Assembly (NCBI GenBank): GCA_937877515.1
Contig: CALFIX010000059.1
Coordinates: forward strand, 20,563-84,562
DNA length: 64,000 nucleotides
Direction: 5' to 3'
DNA from: an uncultured Treponema sp.
GTDB lineage: Bacteria; Spirochaetota; Spirochaetia; Treponematales; Treponemataceae
Part shown: one piece after another, positions 34,057 through 41,425 of the stretch
Layout of the letters: each line of letters opens with the position of its first letter
How positions within the stretch are numbered: the first letter of the stretch is position 1
Position numbers and translations under genes: made by a program
Notes under the pieces: model-generated
Told to the model about the DNA's origin: nothing
Seen by the model: the letters and a program-made list of their open reading frames with translations, nothing else
Database searches by the model: none

Positions 34057-35001
34057 ATGGAAAAAGGAAGATTTGCTCCATCTCCTAGTGGACGTATGCA
34101 TCTTGGAAATATTTATACAGCTCTTCTTTCATGGCTTAGCATTAAGAAAAAAAATGGTGCATGGCTTTTGCGTATAGAAGATTTAGATAAGGAAAGATGT
34201 AAAGAAGAGTATTCAGAGCTTATTCTAGACGATTTAAAGTGGCTCGGCTTAGATTGGGATGAAGGTCCCTTAAAAGATAGTCATAGTGAACAATATTTTC
34301 AGTCAAATAGAAATTCGATTTATGAAAAATTTTATTCAAAGCTTGTAGAACAGAATCTTGTGTATGATTGTTTTTGTCGAAGAGCAGATTTATTAGCTTT
34401 ATCAGCTCCGCAACAAAGTAAGCCTCAAAGTTTAGCCAATACAATGCATGTTTATTCAGGAAAGTGTAAAAATCTTTTACCATCTCAGAAAGAAGAGTTT
34501 TTAAAAATTAGAAAACCTTCAAAGCGTTTTTGTGTTAAAGAAAGTATAGACTTTTTTAAAGATGGACATTATGGAATATATTATTGTAATCTTACAGAAG
34601 AGTGTGGAGATTTTATAATTAGACGTGCAGATGGTTCATTTTCTTATCAGCTTGCCGTTGTAATAGATGATGCTCTTATGGGAGTAACAGAAGTTGTTAG
34701 GGGTAATGATTTACTTTTTTCTACTTTTCAACAAAGAGCATTATACACAGCCTTAAACTTTGTTCCCCCAAATTTTTTTCATGTTCCGCTTTTACTTTCT
34801 GATGACGGACGTCGTCTTTCTAAACGTGATAAAGATATAGATATGTCTTATTTTAGAAAGTATACAACTCCACAAGCACTTATAGGTAAGATAATGTTTA
34901 TTTGTGGCTTTATAAATAAAGAAGAGCCCCTTAGTTTAAAAGAGGCTCTTAGTATTTTTGACTTTCAAAAACTTCCTAAAGAAAATTTATATATCACATA
35001 A
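34057..35001 (+). CDS. gluQ: Glutamyl-Q tRNA(Asp) synthetase
   Basis: Attaches glutamate to the queuosine at position 34 of tRNA(Asp). The 314 residues resemble the catalytic half of glutamyl-tRNA synthetase without the anticodon-binding domain. Motifs are FAPSPSGRMHLGN (HIGH), the zinc-site DCFCRR with a later YSGKC, GVTEVVRGNDL and RLSKRDKD (KMSKS). I chose ATG 34057; frames extended upstream overlap the ROK stop. Only five bases separate it from the ROK gene, so it may be read with that operon although unrelated in function. Its end overlaps the convergent gene by 15 bases. Confidence 0.9.
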   Translation: MEKGRFAPSPSGRMHLGNIYTALLSWLSIKKKNGAWLLRIEDLDKERCKEEYSELILDDLKWLGLDWDEGPLKDSHSEQYFQSNRNSIYEKFYSKLVEQNLVYDCFCRRADLLALSAPQQSKPQSLANTMHVYSGKCKNLLPSQKEEFLKIRKPSKRFCVKESIDFFKDGHYGIYYCNLTEECGDFIIRRADGSFSYQLAVVIDDALMGVTEVVRGNDLLFSTFQQRALYTALNFVPPNFFHVPLLLSDDGRRLSKRDKDIDMSYFRKYTTPQALIGKIMFICGFINKEEPLSLKEALSIFDFQKLPKENLYIT

Positions 35002-36069
35002 ATTCTTTTTTATAGAATCAATTTGACTTTGTGAAAGTTCTACAGTTTTTAGAAGATATTTTTCTGTTACTGCTTGAATATTTTTATCTGTTACTGGTTT
35101 ACCACCATTTATTTTAGCAAACATGTAATCTACAGCTTTTGCAATTTCTTTATACTGTGAAGTGTCTTTTTTTACTCCATAATAATTTGTAAAGCTTAAC
35201 ATGTAATCATCAGTAATTTCTTCCATGGAAGAACCACATAAAGCTTCTAAAACTGCTATAACATAGCCTGTTCTATTTTTGCCTTCTTTACCGTGAATTA
35301 GATATGGGCCTTCATGACTTGCTAAAAATGAAAGTGCATCGTGTAATTTAGAAACAAAATCTTCATCACTAAAAGAAATTCCCATACCAAGGAGAATTAC
35401 ATTCTGATTTTCAGAAAGATTTTTGTAGTAAGGGCTGTTATCTAAAAGTTCAAAATTATCTGGACTATTCATAAGATTAAGAACGGTCTTAATATTTGCT
35501 TTTTCTACAAGTTTTGCAGCGTAAGGAGCACGTGCATCTGTAATGATTGGATTACATGAACGGTATAAAGTGCTTTCTTTTATTTTTCCAGCAGAGACTG
35601 TTCTAAAGTTTGCAAAAACTTCATCGCTAGAAAAGTTTTCACGTTGTTCACTCTTTTTTAATAGACGAACATGGTAGGGTGTAAGATAACCAAATCGGTC
35701 TTTCATTGTAATAGAAACAGAGCTTCCTTCTTTTGCTCCACTAACTTTAGAAAAGTTTCCCATATTTATTGCAATAGAAACTTCATCACCGTTAATGCGA
35801 ATTAAAAATTCTCCGTTAGAAACATCGCTGTAGTCTTTTACTATGGGAGCTGTAAATTTAAAGTCTCCTACTTTTACAGAAACAACATCGCTAATACTAA
35901 AACCTTTTGCACCAAACTGCTTAGTTTTAATTGCAAGGTTTACATTACCATGAACATCTACAGAAGCAACTTTAGTTTCTACTGAAGATTTGTCATTTTT
36001 TGCAGCAAAAGCTTGTGTACTTAAAAGTAAAAAGGCTAGCACAGAAAAGAGTTTTAAATTTTTTTTCAT
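34987..36069 (-). CDS. Secreted tyrosine-phosphatase-like protein lacking the catalytic cysteine
   Basis: A 360-residue periplasmic or secreted protein with a cleavable signal (LAFLLLSTQAFAA). The C-terminal half follows the dual-specificity/Y_phosphatase3 pattern: TLYRSCNPI, ANIKTVLNLMNSP and the P-loop IHGKEGKNRTGY. In active enzymes the P-loop reads H-C-x5-R; here Cys is replaced by Gly260 (codon GGT), while His259 and Arg266 are kept, so catalysis is not expected. The N-terminal half (DVHGNVNLAI, NGEFLIRINGDEVSIAINMG) resembles the C-terminal beta domain of SAM hydroxide adenosyltransferases; this is tentative. ATG 36069 is chosen for its AGGAG site; a longer frame to 36111 has none. Confidence 0.75.
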   Translation of the reverse strand: MKKNLKLFSVLAFLLLSTQAFAAKNDKSSVETKVASVDVHGNVNLAIKTKQFGAKGFSISDVVSVKVGDFKFTAPIVKDYSDVSNGEFLIRINGDEVSIAINMGNFSKVSGAKEGSSVSITMKDRFGYLTPYHVRLLKKSEQRENFSSDEVFANFRTVSAGKIKESTLYRSCNPIITDARAPYAAKLVEKANIKTVLNLMNSPDNFELLDNSPYYKNLSENQNVILLGMGISFSDEDFVSKLHDALSFLASHEGPYLIHGKEGKNRTGYVIAVLEALCGSSMEEITDDYMLSFTNYYGVKKDTSQYKEIAKAVDYMFAKINGGKPVTDKNIQAVTEKYLLKTVELSQSQIDSIKKNLCDI

Positions 36070-36156
36070 TAAGATTTTCTCCTTTTTATATGGTTTTAAT
36101 TTTAACACCAAATTTTTGTGCCGTAAAGAAAAGTTAAAGAATTTTAAAGTTTAAAC

Positions 36157-36185
36157 TTGACTTAAATTCTTGGGGGGGGTAAAAT
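36157..36185 (+). promoter_or_regulatory. Promoter with poly-G tract in the spacer (probable phase-variable switch)
   Basis: TTGACT at 36157-36162 and TAAAAT at 36180-36185 are 17 bases apart, and eight G occupy 36172-36179 just before the -10 box. Gain or loss of G by slippage would change the spacer to a poorer length. Similar G-tracts near promoters control tpr and TP0126 expression in Treponema pallidum. The 8-G state here gives optimal spacing, so the gene is predicted ON in this clone. Confidence 0.75.
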
Positions 36186-36194
36186 TGTGTAGTG

Positions 36195-36216
36195 TTTTTC
36201 AGTATGAACTGAAAAA
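36195..36216 (+). promoter_or_regulatory. Perfect hairpin in the leader of the lipoprotein gene
   Basis: TTTTTCAGT (36195-36203) pairs perfectly with ACTGAAAAA (36208-36216) around an ATGA loop. It begins close to the predicted transcription start and may protect the 5' end of the message or bind a regulator. There is no T-run, so it is not a terminator. Confidence 0.5.
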
Positions 36217-36244
36217 TAATCTTAAAACATAGAGGAGTGTTTCT

Positions 36245-37228
36245 ATGAAAAAAATTAATACTTTAGCTAGTGCTATTTTAGCAGTAGCGTTAGTGTTTGG
36301 ACTTTCTGCTTGTTCAGATTTATTTTCTACAACAGCAGACAGTGTGTCTCCAAAAAGCTTAGAGTCTAGTGGTGCAACTTCAGATATTACATCAGACACA
36401 GAGCTTGCTGCTTTTATGGCTGATGTTGCTATTAGTGGAACATCAGATGTTCTTTCATCTGCAGCTAGTTCAGTTGGTATTTCTAGCAGCATTAGTATTG
36501 CTGATAATGCTCGTGCACTTGCAGAAGCAATAAGTCGTAGTGTAACACTTTCTGAAGCAGGAAATGATGTTACTGCTATTGCAGAAGAATTAGCAGGTTA
36601 TGTAGAAGATTTTTATTCTGCTTATGATAACGGAAAAAAATATGAGCAGAAGTTTAATATTTCTAAGAACTGGGGCGAAGTAGAAACAAAAATAGATGGT
36701 CTTACAGTAAAAGTTCCATCAATTGATATAAGTGGTAAAGTTGCACTTACATCAGATAAAATTTTAACGGCAAAATTAAGTTCAGATGTAAAAGCAAGTG
36801 TACTAGTAGATGTTCCTACATTCCTTGAAAGTTCATCAGATATTAAAACAGTTGCTACAAATGCAGCTTATGATGTAACTGTAAAAGTAAAGAATTATGA
36901 TTTAACAAGTGGCGATGTTCCAGATAGTTGTTCTTGGGATGGAACTGTAACATTTGGTTATGGCATTTCTGGTGTAGACTCAAAAGGTCTTGGTGGCAAA
37001 GTTGTAGCTTATGTAAAGCTTTCTAGCAAAGGAGATCAGGATAGCATTAGTAAAATAGAATCTATTGTTGAATCTGATGATTATACAGATGAAGAACTTG
37101 CTACAGCAATTGATGATGTTATAGGTGTTGATGTAGAACTTGTTTGTTATAACGATAACAATAAAAAGACTTATACAAAATCTTTTGATAGCTATTCAGA
37201 ACTTTTAAGTTTCTTTAGCGAAGAATAA
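36245..37228 (+). CDS. Lipoprotein of unknown function behind a poly-G promoter
   Basis: A 327-residue lipoprotein: the leader ends in the lipobox LSAC at Cys23. The mature protein is rich in Ser, Ala, Asp and Val with no aromatic catalytic motif. The middle (ISGKVALTSDKILTAKLSSD, then YDVTVKVKNYD and SWDGTVTFGYGISG) looks like regular beta strands, suggesting a surface beta-sandwich. I recognise no family. A GAGG site precedes the ATG, and a good terminator follows. The phase-variable promoter suggests a surface-exposed protein under immune, phage or niche selection; this is inference. Confidence 0.8.
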   Translation: MKKINTLASAILAVALVFGLSACSDLFSTTADSVSPKSLESSGATSDITSDTELAAFMADVAISGTSDVLSSAASSVGISSSISIADNARALAEAISRSVTLSEAGNDVTAIAEELAGYVEDFYSAYDNGKKYEQKFNISKNWGEVETKIDGLTVKVPSIDISGKVALTSDKILTAKLSSDVKASVLVDVPTFLESSSDIKTVATNAAYDVTVKVKNYDLTSGDVPDSCSWDGTVTFGYGISGVDSKGLGGKVVAYVKLSSKGDQDSISKIESIVESDDYTDEELATAIDDVIGVDVELVCYNDNNKKTYTKSFDSYSELLSFFSEE

Positions 37229-37254
37229 GATTTTTACATTTTAATGCTAATTAT

Positions 37255-37288
37255 ATGCCCGATGCTTTTAGCGTTGGGCATTTTTTTA
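37255..37288 (+). terminator. Intrinsic terminator after the lipoprotein gene
   Basis: ATGCCCGATGC (37255-37265) pairs with GCGTTGGGCAT (37271-37281), including two G-U pairs, around a TTTTA loop, and is followed by seven T. Confidence 0.85.
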
Positions 37289-37306
37289 TCTAAGAAATTT
37301 TTTTTG

Positions 37307-37315
37307 TGTTATAAT
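37307..37315 (+). promoter_or_regulatory. Extended -10 promoter of the DUF2971 gene, near-leaderless
   Basis: TGTTATAAT at 37307-37315 is an extended -10 element (TGn plus TATAAT). The upstream T-run gives no recognisable -35. The ATG at 37323 is seven bases after the -10 box and lacks a ribosome site. Confidence 0.5.
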
Positions 37316-37322
37316 ATTATTT

Positions 37323-38150
37323 ATGGAACAGGTACCAGAAACTCTTTATCATTATACAGACTTTAATGCGATGCGTGGCATAATTACTAACGGCGAAATA
37401 TGGCTTTGGAATCTTAGACGCATGAATGATAGTCAGGAAATGCAATATTTTATAAAAGAATTAAAGCTTGCCGTAAAAAAGCTTTTGGATGAGTCTTTGT
37501 GGCCAAAGATGGAAGAAGTTTTTGCAACAAATTTAAAAGATTTTAATAAGCTTTCCAGTTTTGCTTCCTGCTTTAGTGAATATTCAGATGATGCAGCTCA
37601 ATGGGCTCGTTATGCAAAAAATGGAATGGGTGTATGTATTGCTTTTAATACAGAATTACTTTCAAAAATTGGAAAAGAAGGACATGCTCCGCTTTGTAAG
37701 GTAAACTATTCAAGGTCATGCGATAATTTAGAAGTAGTTCATGAGCTTGCAGAACTCATTCAAAATTCAAAAGATTCAGAAATAAAAGCAACTCAAAAAT
37801 TACACGAAACGTTTAATACACTTATAACAAGTTCTCCGCTTTTTAAGCATCCTTCATTTATAAGCGAAAAAGAATATAGGCTTGTGTCTTTGCCATATAA
37901 TGTAAACGAATATTTAGGTGAACCACATTTTTTTGTTGAGGAAACAAATATAAAAAAATATTACATACTAAATATGAAAAATGTTTGCGAAAAATTAGGA
38001 ATAGAATATAGCAATCTATTTAAGGAAGTGTGCATTGGACCTCAGGCACGTGTAACACCTGAAGTCCTTGCAGATTATTTTACAGCTACAAATATGAGTT
38101 CTTTATGCAGTAAGATAAAACTTTCTGAATGTCCTTTGCGGCGTTTTTAA
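37323..38150 (+). CDS. DUF2971 family protein
   Basis: A 275-residue soluble protein of the DUF2971 family, recognised by LYHYTDFNAMRGIITNGEIWLWNLRRMNDSQE near the start, then FASCFSEYSDDAAQWARYAKNGMGVCIAFN and the later KEYRLVSL. The family is widespread and scattered in bacteria, sometimes near defence or mobile genes, with no established activity. Its H-Y-T and E motifs have been compared to ADP-ribosyl-transferase-like folds, but this is not settled. It converges with the GH43 gene with an 11-base gap and has no related neighbours. Confidence 0.8.
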   Translation: MEQVPETLYHYTDFNAMRGIITNGEIWLWNLRRMNDSQEMQYFIKELKLAVKKLLDESLWPKMEEVFATNLKDFNKLSSFASCFSEYSDDAAQWARYAKNGMGVCIAFNTELLSKIGKEGHAPLCKVNYSRSCDNLEVVHELAELIQNSKDSEIKATQKLHETFNTLITSSPLFKHPSFISEKEYRLVSLPYNVNEYLGEPHFFVEETNIKKYYILNMKNVCEKLGIEYSNLFKEVCIGPQARVTPEVLADYFTATNMSSLCSKIKLSECPLRRF

Positions 38151-38161
38151 GATTTTGTTTT

Positions 38162-39151
38162 TTAGTAAAGCCAAAAATCTTCTGTAAAGTTTAAATCTTT
38201 TATAAGTAAGGTAGCTCTGCCATTTTGTAGTGCATCATAGTAGTGAGCACAAAGAGCCCATGAGCCATTTTCTGTTTTAAAAACATCTTCTCCGCCTGGA
38301 CCGATGCGCGTTCCTTTGGAAGATAAGAGAATTGTTCCTCCTCCTTTTATCATTTCTTTGCCATTTTCATCTATATAGGGGCCAAATAAATTTTCTGAAC
38401 GACCATAGCGCGTACTGTATGTGGACTGAGTTCCGCGACAGCATAAATCATAAGAAGCCAGCAGGTAGTAATAGTTGTTTTCCTTAAAGATTGTAACGCC
38501 TTCTATGGCATTAGAAGAAGCTTCTCTGCTTGCAAGTAATACAGGTTTAGAGTTGTCTTTTACTTTTAGAGTTGTACTGTCTAGCTCTATAATGTAAAGT
38601 CCTTTCCACCAGGAACCAAATGCCATGTAAGTTTTTCCACTGTCTTCTATGAATGAAGGATCAATGCAGTTGTAGGTATCAGAAGTGCTAGACGCCATAA
38701 CAACGCCTAAATCTTCCCAAACGTTAGACATTAAATCTGTAGTAGAAGCAAGACCTATGCAGGAAGTATTACTTCCAAAAGTAGAAACTGAATAAAATAC
38801 ATAATATTTATCATTGTATTTTACAACGTCTGGAGCCCAGGTGTTAAAATCAGTTTTTGAAGGAACATAAGTTTTCCACCAGCGCGGTGCCATTGTAAAA
38901 ACACTGCGGGCGCCTGACCAGTTTTTCCCATCTAAAGAATAAGAATGTCCAATTCCGTTTGCTGTATAAAACTGGTGGTAGTAACCATCTGCATATATAA
39001 TACTCGGGTCATGCGAAAATGTGGAAGAGCTAACTTTCCAAAGGCTTGTGTCTTCTTGGCTTATCTCTCCACTAACGCAGGCACTTAAAAAAAATATCAG
39101 CACAGATGTAAGGGCTGTGCATATAAAAATTTTATGTGTTTTTTTCATCAA
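38162..39151 (-). CDS. GH43 arabinan endo-1,5-alpha-L-arabinosidase, lipoprotein
   Basis: Cuts the arabinan side chains of pectin outside the cytoplasm. The leader ends in the lipobox LSAC at Cys25. The five-bladed propeller enzyme has the catalytic base Asp in FSHDPSII, the pKa-modulating Asp in YNCIDPSFI and the acid Glu in NAIEGVTIF. GSWWKGLYIIELD and GPGGEDVF are typical of endo-arabinanases. Length (329 aa) is one catalytic domain with no extra module. A GAGGAAAT site precedes two adjacent Met codons; either could start. The CDF exporter gene lies just upstream on the same strand with a 23-base gap. Confidence 0.9.
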   Translation of the reverse strand: MMKKTHKIFICTALTSVLIFFLSACVSGEISQEDTSLWKVSSSTFSHDPSIIYADGYYHQFYTANGIGHSYSLDGKNWSGARSVFTMAPRWWKTYVPSKTDFNTWAPDVVKYNDKYYVFYSVSTFGSNTSCIGLASTTDLMSNVWEDLGVVMASSTSDTYNCIDPSFIEDSGKTYMAFGSWWKGLYIIELDSTTLKVKDNSKPVLLASREASSNAIEGVTIFKENNYYYLLASYDLCCRGTQSTYSTRYGRSENLFGPYIDENGKEMIKGGGTILLSSKGTRIGPGGEDVFKTENGSWALCAHYYDALQNGRATLLIKDLNFTEDFWLY

Positions 39152-39174
39152 TTATTTCCTCCTTTATTGATGAA

Positions 39175-40302
39175 TTAATCGCTTATGTCATCGTCCATTT
39201 GCATGTTTATTGAGTAATCAGGAAATTCTTTTTGTAAATTGTCATAAATACTACAATAAACTGCCTTGCGATCTTTACTTGCAAAATCTATAACAACATC
39301 TAAAGAAATAAGTTTCGCATTTTTGTCAAAATAAAATCCATGCATTTGTAGAACATGTTCATGGCTCATTACAATTCTTTGGATTTTTTCTTTTACTAGC
39401 CTTGCTTCATCATTCTTTGTGTTTACAGAATAAATACCAACAGCTGTTATGTAAACATTGTGTTCCTTGTAAACAAGTGTTTGTATGGTTCTTGTAACTT
39501 CATCTATTTTGTCTGCAGTCCAGACATCGGGCACTTCTATGTGGATTGAAGCTAAAAATTTATCCGGTCCGTAATTATTTAAAACTAAATCATAAGCTCC
39601 TTGAATACCGGGTATTGAAGAAACTGTTTTTTTAATTTCTTTTGCTAAAGAACTTTCTACGCGTTCTCCTAAAATTTCACTTAGAGTTTTACGTAACATT
39701 TCAATTCCGCTTTTTATAATAAAGCAAGAAATTATTAGACCAAGATATGACTCTAAACTTAATCCTGTAAACTTAAAAATTAAAGCGGTTACAAGGGTTC
39801 CTGCAGAAATAATTGAATCCATGAGGGCATCTTGTCCACTTGCACTAAGGGAGTCTGAGTTTACTTTTTTGCCAGTGTGTTTTACATATAAGCCTAGAAG
39901 AATTTTTACGAGTATAGCTATAGTAATTATTATAAGCGAAATATTTGAATAATTTGGGTTTGATGGTGTAATGATTTTTTTTATTGATTCAACTATAGAA
40001 GTAATACCCGCATATAAAATTATAACGGATATAATCATGGCACTTAAGTATTCAATACGACCATAGCCAAAAGGATGTTTTTTATCTGCAGGTTTCCCAG
40101 CAAGCTTTGTTCCTACAATAGTTATTACAGAAGAAAGAGCGTCGCTTAAATTGTTTACTGCATCAAGTAAAACTGATATGGAGTTAGAAGCAAGCGCTGT
40201 AATGGCTTTAAATGCTGCCAGAAAACAGTTTGCTAAAATGCCAATAACACTCGTTTTTACGATGACATCTTGTCTTGAATTTTTACTCTTATTTTTTGCC
40301 AT
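39175..40302 (-). CDS. Cation diffusion facilitator, probably manganese exporter
   Basis: A 375-residue CDF transporter with six membrane helices in the first 210 residues and a cytosolic metal-binding domain after that. The transport-site helices have NNLSD (N-x-x-x-D) in the second and DALMD (D-x-x-x-D) in the fifth. This pair, in place of the His/Asp set of zinc transporters, is typical of the manganese group (MntE-like). KKHPFGYGRIEYL is the conserved loop. Export of Mn, or Fe, out of the cytoplasm is inferred. The short upstream gap has no room for an Mn riboswitch. Confidence 0.85.
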   Translation of the reverse strand: MAKNKSKNSRQDVIVKTSVIGILANCFLAAFKAITALASNSISVLLDAVNNLSDALSSVITIVGTKLAGKPADKKHPFGYGRIEYLSAMIISVIILYAGITSIVESIKKIITPSNPNYSNISLIIITIAILVKILLGLYVKHTGKKVNSDSLSASGQDALMDSIISAGTLVTALIFKFTGLSLESYLGLIISCFIIKSGIEMLRKTLSEILGERVESSLAKEIKKTVSSIPGIQGAYDLVLNNYGPDKFLASIHIEVPDVWTADKIDEVTRTIQTLVYKEHNVYITAVGIYSVNTKNDEARLVKEKIQRIVMSHEHVLQMHGFYFDKNAKLISLDVVIDFASKDRKAVYCSIYDNLQKEFPDYSINMQMDDDISD

Positions 40303-40353
40303 ATTTTTTTACTCCATAGGATTAAAAAAAAATTATATGATACAAGTAAAAAT

Positions 40354-40382
40354 TTTACAATCTTAAAAAAAAGCATTATAAT
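40354..40382 (+). promoter_or_regulatory. Promoter of the pectinesterase-like gene, near-leaderless
   Basis: TTTACA at 40354-40359 and TATAAT at 40377-40382 have a 17-base spacer. The ATG at 40392 lies nine bases after the -10 box without a ribosome site, leaving a leader of about three bases. Confidence 0.65.
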
Positions 40383-40391
40383 AGATAGCAA

Positions 40392-41405
40392 ATGTTAGAA
40401 CTTACAATAAATTCAAAATCACCTGCGGCAATTACCGCGGCATTAAAGAAAATTAAAGAAATGGCATCTACAGGGTCCATTAAAAAAACAGATCCGGTTC
40501 ATATTATATTGGAAGCTGGAGAGTATCGCGAGCTTGTTAGATATAATTCTTCTATTCCGCTTATTATGGAAGCTGCCCCTGGTGTAAAACCAGAGGATTG
40601 CCGTGTTTTAGCAGATAACTGCGAATCTTTTCATTCAGGGGCTGAAAACCGTGCTGTAGTTGTATTTGGTCCAAACTGCACAAGTGTAACATTACGGGGC
40701 TTTAGCATTATAAATGAACACAAAAAATCTGGCGAAACAGAAGCTGCATTAAGCGATGCCGCAGAAGCATTTTTTTGGAACAATACTAGTGGGACTTTGT
40801 GTGCTGAATTTTTGCGCTTAGAGGGGAGACAGAATACTATCAATTTAAAAGGTTTTACGTTTTTTAAAAATTGCTATATCTCCGGTGATGTTGATTTTAT
40901 TTATGGAGATGTAGATACATCTTTATTTGAGCACTGCCAAATTTATATGAGAGAAGATAATCGGGGTGATTTTAATGCTTATGCTGTAAAGAGCATGGCA
41001 TTAGCAAACAGACCAGGCTTTTTGTTTAGTGAATGTAAATTTACTGGTGAAAAACGAAAGAAAAGTTCTCTTTATATTGCTCGTACTTTAGGCAGAGGAA
41101 GTGTTTTAATGCCAAAGTATTGGGATAGCATTGCACTTATAAAATGTACTGTTGGTGAAAACTTCAATCCAGAATTTATTTGGGATGATGATATGAGTTT
41201 AACCATTTATCCGCGTGGTAATGCAAAAACGGGTTTTCGTGAATATGGTACAAAAAATCTCTTAAAAGATGGAAGTACATTAGATGCAGAAACAGGTGCA
41301 CGAAACATAAAGAGCTACACAATGACAGAAGATGACTACTATCGTCTTTATGCCAGCCGTTATCTTATGCTTCAGGACACACCGCTTGCTCGCTTTGCTG
41401 AATAG
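40392..41405 (+). CDS. Cytoplasmic pectinesterase-like beta-helix protein with altered active site
   Basis: A 337-residue protein of the pectin methylesterase (CE8) fold, with no signal peptide. The core CYISGDVDFIYGD carries the nucleophile Asp168, and LGR has the conserved Arg235. The preceding QDT motif of active enzymes, which holds the acid/base Asp, is QNT here (Gln147, Asn148). Spacing between these sites is as in Erwinia PemA within one residue, so the alignment is good. It may act on imported methylated oligogalacturonides with altered chemistry, or be inactive. The hybrid kinase gene follows after 20 bases, and a KDG-type kinase lies 3.8 kb downstream, consistent with pectin use. 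Confidence 0.75.
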   Translation: MLELTINSKSPAAITAALKKIKEMASTGSIKKTDPVHIILEAGEYRELVRYNSSIPLIMEAAPGVKPEDCRVLADNCESFHSGAENRAVVVFGPNCTSVTLRGFSIINEHKKSGETEAALSDAAEAFFWNNTSGTLCAEFLRLEGRQNTINLKGFTFFKNCYISGDVDFIYGDVDTSLFEHCQIYMREDNRGDFNAYAVKSMALANRPGFLFSECKFTGEKRKKSSLYIARTLGRGSVLMPKYWDSIALIKCTVGENFNPEFIWDDDMSLTIYPRGNAKTGFREYGTKNLLKDGSTLDAETGARNIKSYTMTEDDYYRLYASRYLMLQDTPLARFAE

Positions 41406-41425
41406 TTTTCTAAAAAGGAGGCGCA

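Noticed and set aside
40303..40391. Manganese riboswitch (yybP-ykoY) before the CDF exporter
   Set aside because: The divergent gap is only 89 bases, AT-rich and filled by the opposite promoter, with no riboswitch-like conserved loops.
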